Counted from the first letter of the stretch, positions 35,055 to 43,769 are shown. The stretch: 64,000 bases of DNA from Cupriavidus metallidurans CH34 (GCF_000196015.1 NC_007974.2:2294001-2358000), one strand, 5' to 3'. Numbers and translations: made by a program. Notes: generated by a model from the sequence alone, not told the origin.

Positions 35055-36074
35055 ATGATTTCCAACGTCACCTCGCTCGTTTCCCTTAGCCTTGGCACCG
35101 AAGCCGCCGCGCGGCTCTCGCAACTGGTGGCCATGCCCACGCTGCCGGCCGGCAAGCTGGGTCACCCCACGCGCGCCGAGATCGCACATGCGCTGAACCT
35201 GGTGCTGTTCGCCGGCATCCTGGATCGCGTGCCCACCGGCAAGGCCTACACGGAGGATGTAGCGGCCACGGGCGGCAAGGTGCACTTCGATCACGGCGCG
35301 CTGCGCACCGTCCGCTGGCAGGAGAACGGCGCGTTGCCCGCAGGCGAGGCAGCCTTCACGCGTATCCTGCGCCCGCTTGGCTACCGCCTCAATGGCACGT
35401 ATCCGCTCGACCGCATCGGCATGACGGGCCGCTCGTATGCCCACGCCGACGCGCCGGAGGAAATCGCGCAGTTCTTCCTCAGCGAATTCCATCCCGAGCG
35501 CTACAGCGAGGACTTCCAGCAAGCCGTGAGCCGCGTCGTCGGCAACTCCGCCGATCCGCTCACGCCGCGCGCGCAGTCGCTACTGTGGGAGCTGGAACGT
35601 GACGGCGCGTTGCCGCTGGCCGATGCCGGGGAACTGATCGACCTGCTGGCCCGCTGCTTCGAGCGTCAGCACGCCACGCCGCACCTGAACGACTACGAAC
35701 GCCTGCTGGCCGAGTCGTCGGAAATGGCGTGGATTGCCACCGAAGGGAATGCGTTCAACCACGCCACCGACCGCGTGGAGGACGTCTTCGCGGTATCGGA
35801 CGAACAGAAGCGTGTGGGCCGCCCCATGAAGGAAAAGGTCGAGGTGTCGCAAAGCGGCCGCGTGAAGCAGACCGCGTTCCGCGCCGATCCGGTTCGCCGC
35901 GCGTTCGTTGGCGCCAGCGGTGACGAGGTGGTGCGCGAAGTACCGGGTTCGTTCTACGAATTCATCACGCGCGATCGCTATGTGGACGAGGCACAGGCCA
36001 TCACGCGCACGGACCTGGGCTTCGACGCCGGCAATGCGCAGGGCATCTTCAAGATGACCGCGGCGGCCTGCTGA
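35055..36074 (+). CDS. DUF1338 family, 2-oxoadipate dioxygenase/decarboxylase-like (HglS/YdcJ type)
   Basis: This 339-residue protein belongs to DUF1338, whose characterised member HglS converts 2-oxoadipate, O2 and water to D-2-hydroxyglutarate in D-lysine catabolism using Fe(II). Candidate metal ligands are the histidine in KVHFDHGALRT (near residue 76-78), the histidine in GNAFNHATDRV and a glutamate in PGSFYEFITRDRY. It is shorter than the 460-residue HglS/YdcJ form, like the fungal/plant-type versions. It follows the Bug gene by 57 bases and precedes the aminotransferase by 29. Together they can turn 2-aminoadipate into 2-hydroxyglutarate. Confidence 0.85.
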   Translation: MISNVTSLVSLSLGTEAAARLSQLVAMPTLPAGKLGHPTRAEIAHALNLVLFAGILDRVPTGKAYTEDVAATGGKVHFDHGALRTVRWQENGALPAGEAAFTRILRPLGYRLNGTYPLDRIGMTGRSYAHADAPEEIAQFFLSEFHPERYSEDFQQAVSRVVGNSADPLTPRAQSLLWELERDGALPLADAGELIDLLARCFERQHATPHLNDYERLLAESSEMAWIATEGNAFNHATDRVEDVFAVSDEQKRVGRPMKEKVEVSQSGRVKQTAFRADPVRRAFVGASGDEVVREVPGSFYEFITRDRYVDEAQAITRTDLGFDAGNAQGIFKMTAAAC

Positions 36075-36103
36075 AGCGCGACGTCCGCAACCACGAGCAC
36101 GCC

Positions 36104-37327
36104 ATGGCCGCCTACCCCTTCGTTCCCGCGCTACGCGAGCCGCAAGGCTCGCCGATCCGCGAGCTGTTCAAGTATCTCTCCGACCCGGAGATGATCTCGT
36201 TCGCCGGCGGCTATCCGTCCGCCGCGTTGTTCGACGTGGAAGGCATCGGCGCGGCATCCGCACAGGCATTGCGCGAACGTCCTGCCGAGTGCCTGCAGTA
36301 CGGCGCCACGGAGGGCACGCCTGCGCTGCGCAACGCGCTGGCGGCCCTGATGGCGGAGCGTGGCGCGGCCGTCGCCCTGGACGAACTGCTGATCACCAGC
36401 GGCTCGCAACAGGGCTTCGATTTTCTCGTGCGCGCGCTGGTGGAGCCTGGCAGCCTCGTGCTGGTGGAGGAACCCACCTACTCGGCCACGCTGCAGGCAC
36501 TGCGGCTGGCCGGCGCTGACGTGCGCGGCGTGCCGTCCGACCATGACGGCATGAACGTCGACGCACTGGAGGCGATGCTCGCAGACGCGCCGGCACGTCC
36601 TCGCATGATCTACACGGTGCCGACCTTCGCCAATCCAACCGGCGCCACGCTCTCACCCGCGCGCCGGCTTCAATTGCTGGAACTGGTGGCACGGCACGAG
36701 ATCGTGCTGGTCGAGGACGATCCTTACGGCGCGCTAAGCTTCGACGGTCCGCCGCCGCCATCGCTGCTCGCGCTGTGCGATCAGGTGTCCGGCGCGCGCC
36801 CGTGGCTCGTGCATCTCGCAAGCCTGTCGAAGACGCTGGCACCAGGACTGCGGCTGGGCTGGATGGTGGCCGCGCCGGAGATCGTGCGTCGCGCGGTGAT
36901 CGCCAAGCAGGTGTCGGACCTGTGCACGCCGCCATGGCTGCAACTGACCGCCGCGCATTACCTTCAGGCCGGAAACCTGCCCGGGCAGATCGCGCGGGAA
37001 GTGGCGGTCTATCGCGACAAACGCGATCGGCTGACGACGGCGTTGCACCAGGCGTTCGGCACGCGCATCCGGTTTGCGGATCCCGCCGGGGGCATGTTCC
37101 TGTGGGTATCCGTGGACGGCATCGACGATGCGGCGGCGCTGCTGCCCCATGCCATCGCAGAGAAAGTGCTGTTCGTGCCGGGCACAGGCTTCTACGCCGA
37201 GCGTCGCGCGCGCCCCGCGTTCCGGCTGTCGTTCGTGGGCGCCGACCCGGCGCAGATCGAAGAAGGCGTGGCGCGGCTTGCCCGGGCCGCAGCGCGTGCC
37301 GGGGTATCCGTCGTCAATCCGGACTAA
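36104..37327 (+). CDS. PLP-dependent aminotransferase, class I/II (2-aminoadipate aminotransferase-like)
   Basis: This 407-residue fold-type I aminotransferase has the PLP lysine in ASLSKTLAPGLRLGW, the substrate glycine-rich start ISFAGGYPSAALF, and TVPTFANPTGATLS with the conserved Asn-Pro. It is the LysN / alpha-aminoadipate aminotransferase type without a GntR domain. Next to a DUF1338 enzyme it most likely converts 2-aminoadipate to 2-oxoadipate, the substrate of that enzyme; valine-pyruvate or aromatic transamination cannot be excluded. It ends the operon; the next gene is on the other strand, 9 bases on. Confidence 0.87.
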   Translation: MAAYPFVPALREPQGSPIRELFKYLSDPEMISFAGGYPSAALFDVEGIGAASAQALRERPAECLQYGATEGTPALRNALAALMAERGAAVALDELLITSGSQQGFDFLVRALVEPGSLVLVEEPTYSATLQALRLAGADVRGVPSDHDGMNVDALEAMLADAPARPRMIYTVPTFANPTGATLSPARRLQLLELVARHEIVLVEDDPYGALSFDGPPPPSLLALCDQVSGARPWLVHLASLSKTLAPGLRLGWMVAAPEIVRRAVIAKQVSDLCTPPWLQLTAAHYLQAGNLPGQIAREVAVYRDKRDRLTTALHQAFGTRIRFADPAGGMFLWVSVDGIDDAAALLPHAIAEKVLFVPGTGFYAERRARPAFRLSFVGADPAQIEEGVARLARAAARAGVSVVNPD

Positions 37328-37336
37328 GCCAGGCGC

Positions 37337-37660
37337 TCAGACATCCAGCGTGCCGACGAAGCCGAACTCGACCGGCGTCTTCGCATAGAACAGGCGGATG
37401 TCTTCGTGACGCAGGCGCTCCAGCAGCGCCTCCACCTCTTCGACGGTGGCGACCACCGTCACCTCTTCCGGCCGATCGGCTAGTTCGATGAAATGCCAGG
37501 AATGGAAGCGATGGTCGTGCCCGATTCCCTCCGCCGCCACCGTGTGCGTGGCACCGCGAATCTGCATCTCCCGCATCACCTGCATCAGCCAGTGCGATAG
37601 CTGCTTGCCGTGATGGCGCCGACCTTCCTGCGTGTAGAAGGTGAGTTGATAGCCCTGCAT
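37337..37660 (-). CDS. DUF190 family protein
   Basis: This 107-residue protein has the PII-like DUF190 fold: YQLTFYTQEGRRHHGKQLSH, then GATHTVAAEGIGHDH and VTVVATVEEVEALLERL. It is commonly linked to CrcB fluoride exporters or stand-alone; no CrcB gene is adjacent here. AGGGAGA precedes the ATG at 37660, which I prefer to an upstream frame start at 37720. It converges with the aminotransferase gene. The role is probably ligand-sensing, not proven. Confidence 0.8.
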   Translation of the reverse strand: MQGYQLTFYTQEGRRHHGKQLSHWLMQVMREMQIRGATHTVAAEGIGHDHRFHSWHFIELADRPEEVTVVATVEEVEALLERLRHEDIRLFYAKTPVEFGFVGTLDV

Positions 37661-37868
37661 GACATCTCCCTGCGGATCTGGATTGGCCAGAAGCTGGAGC
37701 CCCCCACGTGGCAATTTCATCGTATGCCAGGGGGCAGCAATGGTCCAAGACCAGCTGCCGGGCCGAGAGCGCCCGGCACCCCCTGGGAAACCCGGTGTTG
37801 AGAATGGCTCTCATTCTGAGTTAGGATGCCGCCATCGCCCCTTGCGGGGCTTATTGCCGGAGAAGTTC

Positions 37869-38135
37869 ATGCAGAAGATTGCCGCTTTCCTCGTTGCCGG
37901 AGTGTTCTCGACCGCCGCTTTCGCCGGCGCCAACTGCTCCAAGCACCCGAAATCCGAATGGATGCCGGAAGCCGATGCCAAGGCCAAGATCCAGGAACAG
38001 GGCTACAACATCAAGAAGTTCAAGGTGGACGGCAATTGCTACGAGATCTACGGTACGACCAAGGATGGCAAGAAGGCCGAGATCTACTTCGACACCAAGA
38101 CGCTTGAAATCGTCAAATCGGAAATCGGCAGCTAA
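37869..38135 (+). CDS. Secreted PepSY-domain protein
   Basis: This 88-residue protein starts with a signal peptide (MQKIAAFLVAGVFSTAAFAG, cleaved after AFA) and has a PepSY-type domain: EADAKAKIQEQGYNIKKFKV, then KAEIYFDTKTLEIVKSE. Two cysteines (C22, C54) could form a disulphide in the periplasm. The stop is two bases from the start of a cytochrome b561 gene. PepSY/b561 pairs are common in Cupriavidus and Ralstonia and are thought to serve a periplasmic redox function. Confidence 0.88.
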   Translation: MQKIAAFLVAGVFSTAAFAGANCSKHPKSEWMPEADAKAKIQEQGYNIKKFKVDGNCYEIYGTTKDGKKAEIYFDTKTLEIVKSEIGS

Positions 38136-38137
38136 GC

Positions 38138-38692
38138 ATGTCGGCGCCCGCGGACCGGACGAACGCCCCCGACACGATTCGCGTCTGGGACGTGGTCGTG
38201 CGTTTCACGCACTGGAGCGTAGCGGCCATCGTCTGCTTTGACCTCGTCCAGGACTCCGGAGACAAGGTGCACCGAACCCTCGGCTACATCGCCGCGGGGC
38301 TGGTGCTGTTCCGGGTCTTGTGGGGCTTCATCGGCAGCCAGCCTGCGCGTTTCCGCACGTGGCTGCCACGTCCGTCCGCCGTGCTGGCCTATGCCAAGGC
38401 ACTGATCGCCGGCCGCGCGCCGCGCCATGTCAGCCATACGCCGCTGGGCGCCGTCGCCATGCTGGCCATGTGGACGCTGATCCTGGCGCTGGCCGTCACC
38501 GGCTGGATCTCGCGTCTCGATGCGTTCTGGGGCGAGGATTTGCCAGTCGACATCCACCGCTGGCTGGCGAACGCGCTGCTGGCGCTGGTGATCCTTCATG
38601 TGGCCGCAGCCATCGTCATGAGCATCAAGGGCCGCGAGAACCTCGTCGCTGCCATGATCACGGGCCGCAAGCCACGTGATCCGCGCCGCTAG
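38138..38692 (+). CDS. Cytochrome b561-like membrane protein
   Basis: This 184-residue protein has four hydrophobic helices at about 27-45, 48-66, 108-130 and 145-165. Heme-ligand histidines are likely in VRFTHWS, DKVHRTLGY, DIHRWLAN and VILHVAAA, the pattern of bacterial Ni,Fe-hydrogenase-type b561. It probably moves electrons across the inner membrane to a periplasmic partner; the PepSY protein directly upstream is the obvious candidate. The coding regions are two bases apart, so one operon. No c-type cytochrome gene is linked. Confidence 0.9.
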   Translation: MSAPADRTNAPDTIRVWDVVVRFTHWSVAAIVCFDLVQDSGDKVHRTLGYIAAGLVLFRVLWGFIGSQPARFRTWLPRPSAVLAYAKALIAGRAPRHVSHTPLGAVAMLAMWTLILALAVTGWISRLDAFWGEDLPVDIHRWLANALLALVILHVAAAIVMSIKGRENLVAAMITGRKPRDPRR

Positions 38693-38732
38693 CGGATTTC
38701 TATGGCATAGTTGCCATCGTTTTACCCCGCGT

Positions 38733-38938
38733 GTATCGGGAGAGTCTGTGCCAGCCGCCCGGCCGACACGGCGCCGAAGGAGCAACCGCCCCGGAAACTC
38801 TCAGGCAAAAGGACCGGTACCCGCCATTGAACTCTGAAGAACCCCGGCTTGCACGTCAGCCGGCGGTACCGAAGGAGCAAGCGGCACGCGTATTGTTCGT
38901 GTGCCGCGAATCTCTCAGGTCAAGGACAGAGGGGGCGT
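38733..38938 (+). ncRNA. Tandem glycine riboswitch
   Basis: Two glycine aptamers lie in series. The first (about 38733-38817) has CGGGAGAG, GCCGAAGGAGCAA and ACTCTCAGGCAAAAGGACC. The second (about 38821-38938) repeats GAACTCTG, ACCGAAGGAGCAAG and ATCTCTCAGGTCAAGGACAG. The CGAAGGAGCAA and CTCTCAGG elements are the conserved glycine riboswitch core. The array ends about 60 bases before the ATG of the D-amino-acid dehydrogenase gene at 39000. Tandem forms usually switch the downstream gene on when glycine is high. Confidence 0.93.
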
Positions 38939-38999
38939 CCGCAACCGCGCATGGTGCGCGGCGGACTGCCATCCCACGACGTCCTGAAAGACCTTCGAC

Positions 39000-40268
39000 A
39001 TGAAATCCATCGCAGTGATCGGCGGCGGCATCACCGGCGCCACGACGGCTTACGCCCTGGCCAAACGCGGGTTCTCCGTCACCCTGTTCGAACGGCACCG
39101 CTATGCGGCCATGGAAACCTCGTTCGCCAACGGCGGACAGCTCTCCGCCTCCAACGCGGAAGTCTGGACGCACTGGTCCACGCTGGCCAAGGGCCTGAAG
39201 TGGATGCTGCGCAACGACGCGCCGCTGCTCGTCAACCCGCGCCCGACCTGGCACAAGCTGAGCTGGTTCGCCGAGTTCATCGCATCGATCCCGCATTACC
39301 GCGGCAACACGGTGGAGACCACGCGGCTTGCCATTGCCGCGCGCCAGCACCTGTTTGCGTGGGCGGAGGCGGAGGGCATCGACTTCGACCTCAAGCGGCG
39401 CGGCATCCTGCATATCTATCGGGACAAGGCGGGCTTCGATCACGCAGGGCAAGTCTCGAAGCTCCTGGCCGAAGGCGGACTCGAACGGCGCGCGGTGACC
39501 CCGGACGAGATGCGAAGCATCGAGCCGACGCTGGCAGGCCAGTACTATGGCGGCTACTACACGGAAAGCGACTCTACCGGCGACATCCACAAGTTCACCA
39601 CCGGTATCGCTGCGGCGGCGCGCAGACTGGGTGTCCAGATGCTGTACAACCAGGACGTGAGCGCCGTGTCGACCAGCGGCCGGCGAGTGACGATCGTCTC
39701 GGCTGACGATGGCCAGACGACATCGCGCGAATTCGACGCAGTGGTCGTCTGCGCCGGCGTTGCCAGCCGCGATTTCGCGCGGCAACTCGGAGACCGCGTG
39801 AACATCTATCCGGTCAAGGGCTATTCGATCACGGTCAACCTCAACGATGCCGAAAGCCAGGCCTCGGCGCCCACGGTCAGCCTGCTCGACGACGAAACCA
39901 AGCTTGTCACCAGCCGTCTGGGCGTGGACCGATTCCGCATAGCCGGCACCGCCGAGTTCAACGGCGTCGACCGCGACATCCGCGCCGATCGCATTCGTCC
40001 GCTGATCGACTGGGTCCATGCTTGCTTCCCCGGCGTCAGCACCCGTAGCGTGGTGCCCTGGGCGGGGTTGCGGCCGATGATGCCGAACATGATGCCGCGC
40101 GTTGGCCGGGGCCATGCCGCTAACGTGTTCTACAACACAGGGCATGGGCATCTCGGCTGGACGCTGTCCGCCGTGACGGCCGAGATGGTGGGGGATGTCG
40201 TGCGCCACGCCGCCACGGCGCAGCAAGGGCGCGTGGGCGTTGGCGGATTGGTGGTGGGCAACGGCTGA
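39000..40268 (+). CDS. D-amino-acid dehydrogenase / DadA-like FAD oxidoreductase under glycine riboswitch control
   Basis: This 422-residue FAD protein of the DAO family starts with a Rossmann motif IGGGITGATTAYALAKRG and the DadA-type ETSFANGGQLSASNAEVW. The C-terminus has VPWAGLRPMMPNMMPRVG and FYNTGHGHLGWTLS, as in DadA and glycine oxidases. It probably deaminates D-amino acids or glycine, passing electrons to the quinone pool. Its placement behind a tandem glycine riboswitch argues that glycine is a substrate or product signal. A bidirectional terminator follows at 40300. It is a single-gene transcription unit. Confidence 0.88.
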   Translation: MKSIAVIGGGITGATTAYALAKRGFSVTLFERHRYAAMETSFANGGQLSASNAEVWTHWSTLAKGLKWMLRNDAPLLVNPRPTWHKLSWFAEFIASIPHYRGNTVETTRLAIAARQHLFAWAEAEGIDFDLKRRGILHIYRDKAGFDHAGQVSKLLAEGGLERRAVTPDEMRSIEPTLAGQYYGGYYTESDSTGDIHKFTTGIAAAARRLGVQMLYNQDVSAVSTSGRRVTIVSADDGQTTSREFDAVVVCAGVASRDFARQLGDRVNIYPVKGYSITVNLNDAESQASAPTVSLLDDETKLVTSRLGVDRFRIAGTAEFNGVDRDIRADRIRPLIDWVHACFPGVSTRSVVPWAGLRPMMPNMMPRVGRGHAANVFYNTGHGHLGWTLSAVTAEMVGDVVRHAATAQQGRVGVGGLVVGNG

Positions 40269-40299
40269 GGGAAGCCCTTCTTTCCGGGCCAAAAACGAA

Positions 40300-40325
40300 A
40301 AAAGCCCCGCTTGCGCGGGGCTTTT
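40300..40325. terminator. Bidirectional rho-independent terminator
   Basis: AAAAGCCCCGC (40300-40310), a four-base TTGC loop and GCGGGGCTTTT (40315-40325) form an 11-bp perfect stem flanked by A and T runs. It can end the dehydrogenase transcript on the plus strand and the tRNA-Leu transcript on the minus strand. Confidence 0.9.
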
Positions 40326-40331
40326 CGAATC

Positions 40332-40418
40332 TGGTGCCCAGAAGAGGACTCGAACCTCCACAGTGTTGCCACCGCTAGGACCTGAACCTAGTGCGTCTAC
40401 CAATTCCGCCATCTGGGC
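40332..40418 (-). tRNA. tRNA-Leu (CAG)
   Basis: The minus strand gives an 87-base class II tRNA. The acceptor stem is GCCCAGA paired with TCTGGGC, the D-arm is TGGTAGACG, the anticodon loop GTTCAGGTC carries anticodon CAG, and a long variable arm (CGGTGGCAACACTG) is followed by the T-arm GGTTCGAGTCC. The CCA end is encoded (40332-40334). The long variable arm and CAG anticodon identify it as leucine. A terminator follows on the minus strand. Confidence 0.95.
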
Positions 40419-40494
40419 GATGCGAGCCGCGAATTCTACAGAAGCCTGAGGAATTTGCAAGCCCCCGTGTGAATTCTCTCGCATTCCTCCCAGG

Positions 40495-42087
40495 TCAGTT
40501 GCCGCGCAGCTCCAGATAGAGCCCGCCATCGACCACGTAGCGGTTCCGGCCCGCCCGCTTGGCGCGGTACATGGCGCTGTCGGCGCGATGCAGCAGTGGC
40601 TCGAGGCGCGGCGCGTCGGGCACGGCGCAGACCGCGCCGACGCTGATCGTCACGAACGGCTGCACCGGCGTGCCATGATGGGGAATGCCCAGTTCGCGTA
40701 CCGCTGCCACCATCCGGCGTGCGATGGTTCGCGTCTCCTCGGACGTGGAATCCGGCAGCACCACGGCAAACTCCTCGCCACCCAGGCGGGCGCAAAACTG
40801 CGTGCCATCGAGCACGCAGGTCAAGGCCGTCGCGACCTGCCGCAGGCACTCGTCGCCGCGCGGATGGCCATAGAGATCGTTGAACTGCTTGAACAGGTCG
40901 ACATCCAGAATCAGCAGGCCGATTTCCGTGCCGCGTTCGTAGGCGCGTGTCACCGCGGCATGCGACTCGCGCTGGAAGTAGCGACGATTCGGAATGCCGG
41001 TCAGGGCATCGACGTCGAGGTCCGCCTGGGCGCGCGACAGCTCCTGCGCGGTCTGCCCAAGCTGCATGGCCAGCGCCTGCTCGCGCGACTGATAGCGGCT
41101 GATATCGCGCATGAACACGAGCTTGCCGATTGGCTTGCCATCCATCCGGCAGACGGGCTCCACCATCAGTTCGTACTGCGCGCCCTGGGGAATCCCGGGA
41201 TTCGTGCCGACGTCTTCGGCAGTGGCCGGCGAAGACAGCAAGTCCTGCCACGTGGCAGGCGCCACCTCGCCTTGCGCCAGTTCCGGCAACATGCGCGCCG
41301 CTGCGGGGTTGAACTCGACGATGGTGCCGTCCAGGCCGAGGATCACGCAGCCTTCGCGGATGGTGTCGAATACACGCAGCCGCGCGTAGTGCCCGACATC
41401 GTCCAGATGCGATCGCAGCGCACAGAACCAGACCAGCACCGTCATGACCGAGAACGTGGCCGGTGTAAGATCACCGCCGAGCGGGCCAGTCAGGCGCTCC
41501 AGATAGGCGAGATGAAAAACAAGCGGCAGCGCCAGGCCGCACGCCAGGATATTCCGCCCGCGCACCGACAACGCCGCGTTCGGCACCTTGGCCGTGATGA
41601 GGAAGTACAGGCTCAGTCCGAGCAGCGCATAGGTCCACGCCGCCATGATCGTGTAGCCGATACCGTGGTGGAATACGGCACCGGGTGATACACCGGGGGG
41701 CATCAGTTCGATCGAGGTCCAGACCAGATGGTGACGCTCATTGGTGAACACGAGCACGACCGACAGGACCGCCGCCATCACGGGCACCCATAGCTTCGAC
41801 CAGGGCACCACGAAATGCGGCCGGCTGACATGGATCATCGCCACGAGCCAGCCAATTGGCACGGCCACGATGCCGAGGTACTGGAGCTTCGCCCAGAAGA
41901 TGCGCCCGGCCATGTCCGATTCGCTGATCTCGAGCAACCGTCCGCCGCTCCAGACCACCACGCCCCCGGCCAGCAGCAGGAACGCCCTGACCGTAGGGTC
42001 GTCACGGCGCGGCCAGGCGGCAATGGCCATGCCCACGCTGCACACCACGGCGATGGTCAGACAAAGGACGAGAGGATACGATGGCAT
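40495..42087 (-). CDS. Diguanylate cyclase with 7TM-type sensor, PAS and GGDEF domains
   Basis: This protein of about 530 residues has seven hydrophobic helices in the first 225 residues (7TM histidine-kinase-type sensor). A PAS domain follows (about 245-350, ending in FMRDISRYQSREQAL), with a GGDEF domain after residue 365. The GGDEF site is ARLGGEEF, with DVDLFKQFNDLYGH for substrate and metal binding, so cyclase activity is likely. The RxxD inhibitory site is absent at the expected place before GGEEF. The start is uncertain: MPSYPL at 42087 leads straight into helix 1, but 42141 or 42228 are possible and lack a better ribosome site. Confidence 0.85.
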   Translation of the reverse strand: MPSYPLVLCLTIAVVCSVGMAIAAWPRRDDPTVRAFLLLAGGVVVWSGGRLLEISESDMAGRIFWAKLQYLGIVAVPIGWLVAMIHVSRPHFVVPWSKLWVPVMAAVLSVVLVFTNERHHLVWTSIELMPPGVSPGAVFHHGIGYTIMAAWTYALLGLSLYFLITAKVPNAALSVRGRNILACGLALPLVFHLAYLERLTGPLGGDLTPATFSVMTVLVWFCALRSHLDDVGHYARLRVFDTIREGCVILGLDGTIVEFNPAAARMLPELAQGEVAPATWQDLLSSPATAEDVGTNPGIPQGAQYELMVEPVCRMDGKPIGKLVFMRDISRYQSREQALAMQLGQTAQELSRAQADLDVDALTGIPNRRYFQRESHAAVTRAYERGTEIGLLILDVDLFKQFNDLYGHPRGDECLRQVATALTCVLDGTQFCARLGGEEFAVVLPDSTSEETRTIARRMVAAVRELGIPHHGTPVQPFVTISVGAVCAVPDAPRLEPLLHRADSAMYRAKRAGRNRYVVDGGLYLELRGN

Positions 42088-42190
42088 GGAAGGTCGGCCG
42101 AACCAGATCGGGGCCCCGACTGGCTGTGCGGGGCGAACCATTATAGGCTTGCGCAGTCCGACACTGGCGCGGCGCCCGGTGGCGCCGCCA

Positions 42191-42685
42191 ATGCACAACA
42201 CATCCGGAAAACCGAACGTGCCAATCATTCTCCTGGGGCTGGCGTTACTGGCTGCCTTTGTCTACGGCGTCGTGCAGCTCTACCTGAAGGTAGCCGCCGC
42301 TTACGGCGCGATCGCCGGCACCGCCGCAGTGGTTGCGCTGCTTGCCGCCCTGACCGCGCTGGCCGTGCGCTGGCTGCAACGCTATCGGGCCATCCACGGC
42401 AAGCGTGTCAACGGCGAGCGAGTGCTCGCGCTGACCGGAGACTGGGGTAGCCTGAGGCTCGACGCCGAGCGCAAGAACGGTGTCCTGGAGATGAATGGCC
42501 GGCGTGTCGTGCTGATCTTCGCCGATATCGGCGAGGCCCGCGCCGTTGCCGCCGATGGCAAGTGGCACATTGCGCTGACGCTGCACCACCACACGCCCGC
42601 AGACTGGAAGATCCCCGTCGCGGACGGCAGCACCGCCAACCGCTGGAGCAAGATCTTCACGCTGGCGGCAGCGCAGAAACTCTAG
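42191..42685 (+). CDS. Small membrane protein of unknown function
   Basis: This 164-residue protein has two adjoining hydrophobic helices at about 10-32 and 36-60, and a cytoplasmic or periplasmic domain from 65 on (GERVLALTGDWGSLRLDAER, EMNGRRVVLIFADIGEARAV). The domain looks like a small beta fold. No family recognised. It diverges from the GGDEF gene and is followed 32 bases later by an I78-type lipoprotein gene on the same strand. Confidence 0.7.
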   Translation: MHNTSGKPNVPIILLGLALLAAFVYGVVQLYLKVAAAYGAIAGTAAVVALLAALTALAVRWLQRYRAIHGKRVNGERVLALTGDWGSLRLDAERKNGVLEMNGRRVVLIFADIGEARAVAADGKWHIALTLHHHTPADWKIPVADGSTANRWSKIFTLAAAQKL

Positions 42686-42717
42686 AAATCGCTGTTATCT
42701 TCACAAGGAGCCTCCGC

Positions 42718-43059
42718 ATGACTCGATCGAACCGCCAATTGAAGCGACTGACCACCGCCAGTGCTGTCGCGCTCGTCGCCATGGTGGCCGGTTGCGCGTC
42801 GCAACCGCCGGCAGAACCGATTCCGAACCCGGGCCCCCAGGGTGGCCGTGGCACGCCGGAAGGTTGCCAGGCCGACAAGCTGGGCGACGAGGCGCTGATC
42901 GGCAAGACCGAAGCCGAGGCCGCCGCCCTGCTCAAGGGATGTGCCTGGCGCTTTGGCAGCCGCGATGGCCAGAGCCTGCCGGCCACGATGGACTACAACC
43001 CGCAGCGCCGGTCCATCGACGTGGTGGGCGGCAAGGTCACCGCCGTTCGTCGGGGCTAG
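42718..43059 (+). CDS. I78-family peptidase-inhibitor-like lipoprotein
   Basis: This 113-residue lipoprotein has a signal peptide ending in the lipobox VAGC (Cys 26) and, from about residue 47, an I78 inhibitor-like domain (LIGKTEAEAAALLKGCAWRF, then ATMDYNPQRRSIDVVGGKVT). Members of this family inhibit serine proteases such as elastase-like enzymes. AAGGAG sits upstream of the ATG. It may protect the envelope against proteases; the reactive loop cannot be called with certainty. Confidence 0.8.
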   Translation: MTRSNRQLKRLTTASAVALVAMVAGCASQPPAEPIPNPGPQGGRGTPEGCQADKLGDEALIGKTEAEAAALLKGCAWRFGSRDGQSLPATMDYNPQRRSIDVVGGKVTAVRRG

Positions 43060-43123
43060 CTTCGCGGATGCCTTGGCGGCTAACCTCGCCGCCAGGGCAG
43101 TACCGCATCGGGTACCGCGGCCG

Positions 43124-43636
43124 CTACTTCGAACGGCTGCGGTCCGCGCCGTACGTATCCATGATGATCATCGTGCGGTCCAGCACCCCGTTGTCGTCGA
43201 AGTAGGCGCTGAAATGCGCAGGCACGTAGCCGGGCAGGTACATGCGGTACGACCACGCCTCGCGCTTCATCAACGGGTAGTACTGAATTGGCTCGCGCGG
43301 CATGCCCCAACGCTCCATAACGTCCCGCTTGGTCCAGGTATTGGGCTGTGCCTTGTAGATTTCGGCCTCGGTCAGCATCTGCCGGAACGCGATCAGCTTG
43401 CCCGACCCATCGAAATCGGCCGCGTAGACGTCATACCCATAGGGCTGTTTCGAGTAGATCCAGCGCAGCGTGCCGTCGGCAAGCTGATGCGTCTCGGTGG
43501 GCTTGCCAAATGTATCGCTCACGGCCGACTGCGGACTCCCGATCATCTTCTGCCCGGTCTCCACGGGTTGCAGCGACGCACATGCGCTCAAGACCAGGGC
43601 GGCGATCCCCATCCAGACGGGTAAACGAAGTTGCAT
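43124..43636 (-). CDS. BamE/SmpA-like small lipoprotein
   Basis: This 170-residue protein has a signal peptide ending at a lipobox LSAC (near Cys 19) and two alpha-beta segments of SmpA/OmlA type (GSPQSAVSDTFGKPTETHQL, then WTKRDVMERWGMPREPIQYY). Each segment has the helix-then-GxP pattern of the fold. The conserved family form is outer-membrane-associated and helps beta-barrel assembly or envelope stability. This is a duplicated-domain paralogue rather than BamE itself. It converges with the I78 lipoprotein gene. Confidence 0.82.
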   Translation of the reverse strand: MQLRLPVWMGIAALVLSACASLQPVETGQKMIGSPQSAVSDTFGKPTETHQLADGTLRWIYSKQPYGYDVYAADFDGSGKLIAFRQMLTEAEIYKAQPNTWTKRDVMERWGMPREPIQYYPLMKREAWSYRMYLPGYVPAHFSAYFDDNGVLDRTMIIMDTYGADRSRSK

Positions 43637-43769
43637 GGTTGGCTCCGGTATCGGTGAGACTCTCGTGCCCAGCATACTCCACTTGGACTGCTTGAGCGCG
43701 TATCTCGCCTGCTACGTAAACACCGAAGCACCAGGGTTTATTCCGCAAGAGCATAGCCCGTATTGCCCG

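Noticed and set aside
38856..40529. 557-codon minus-strand frame across the DadA-like gene, riboswitch end and tRNA
   Set aside because: It runs through a tRNA and a terminator and mirrors the DadA-like gene; not a gene.
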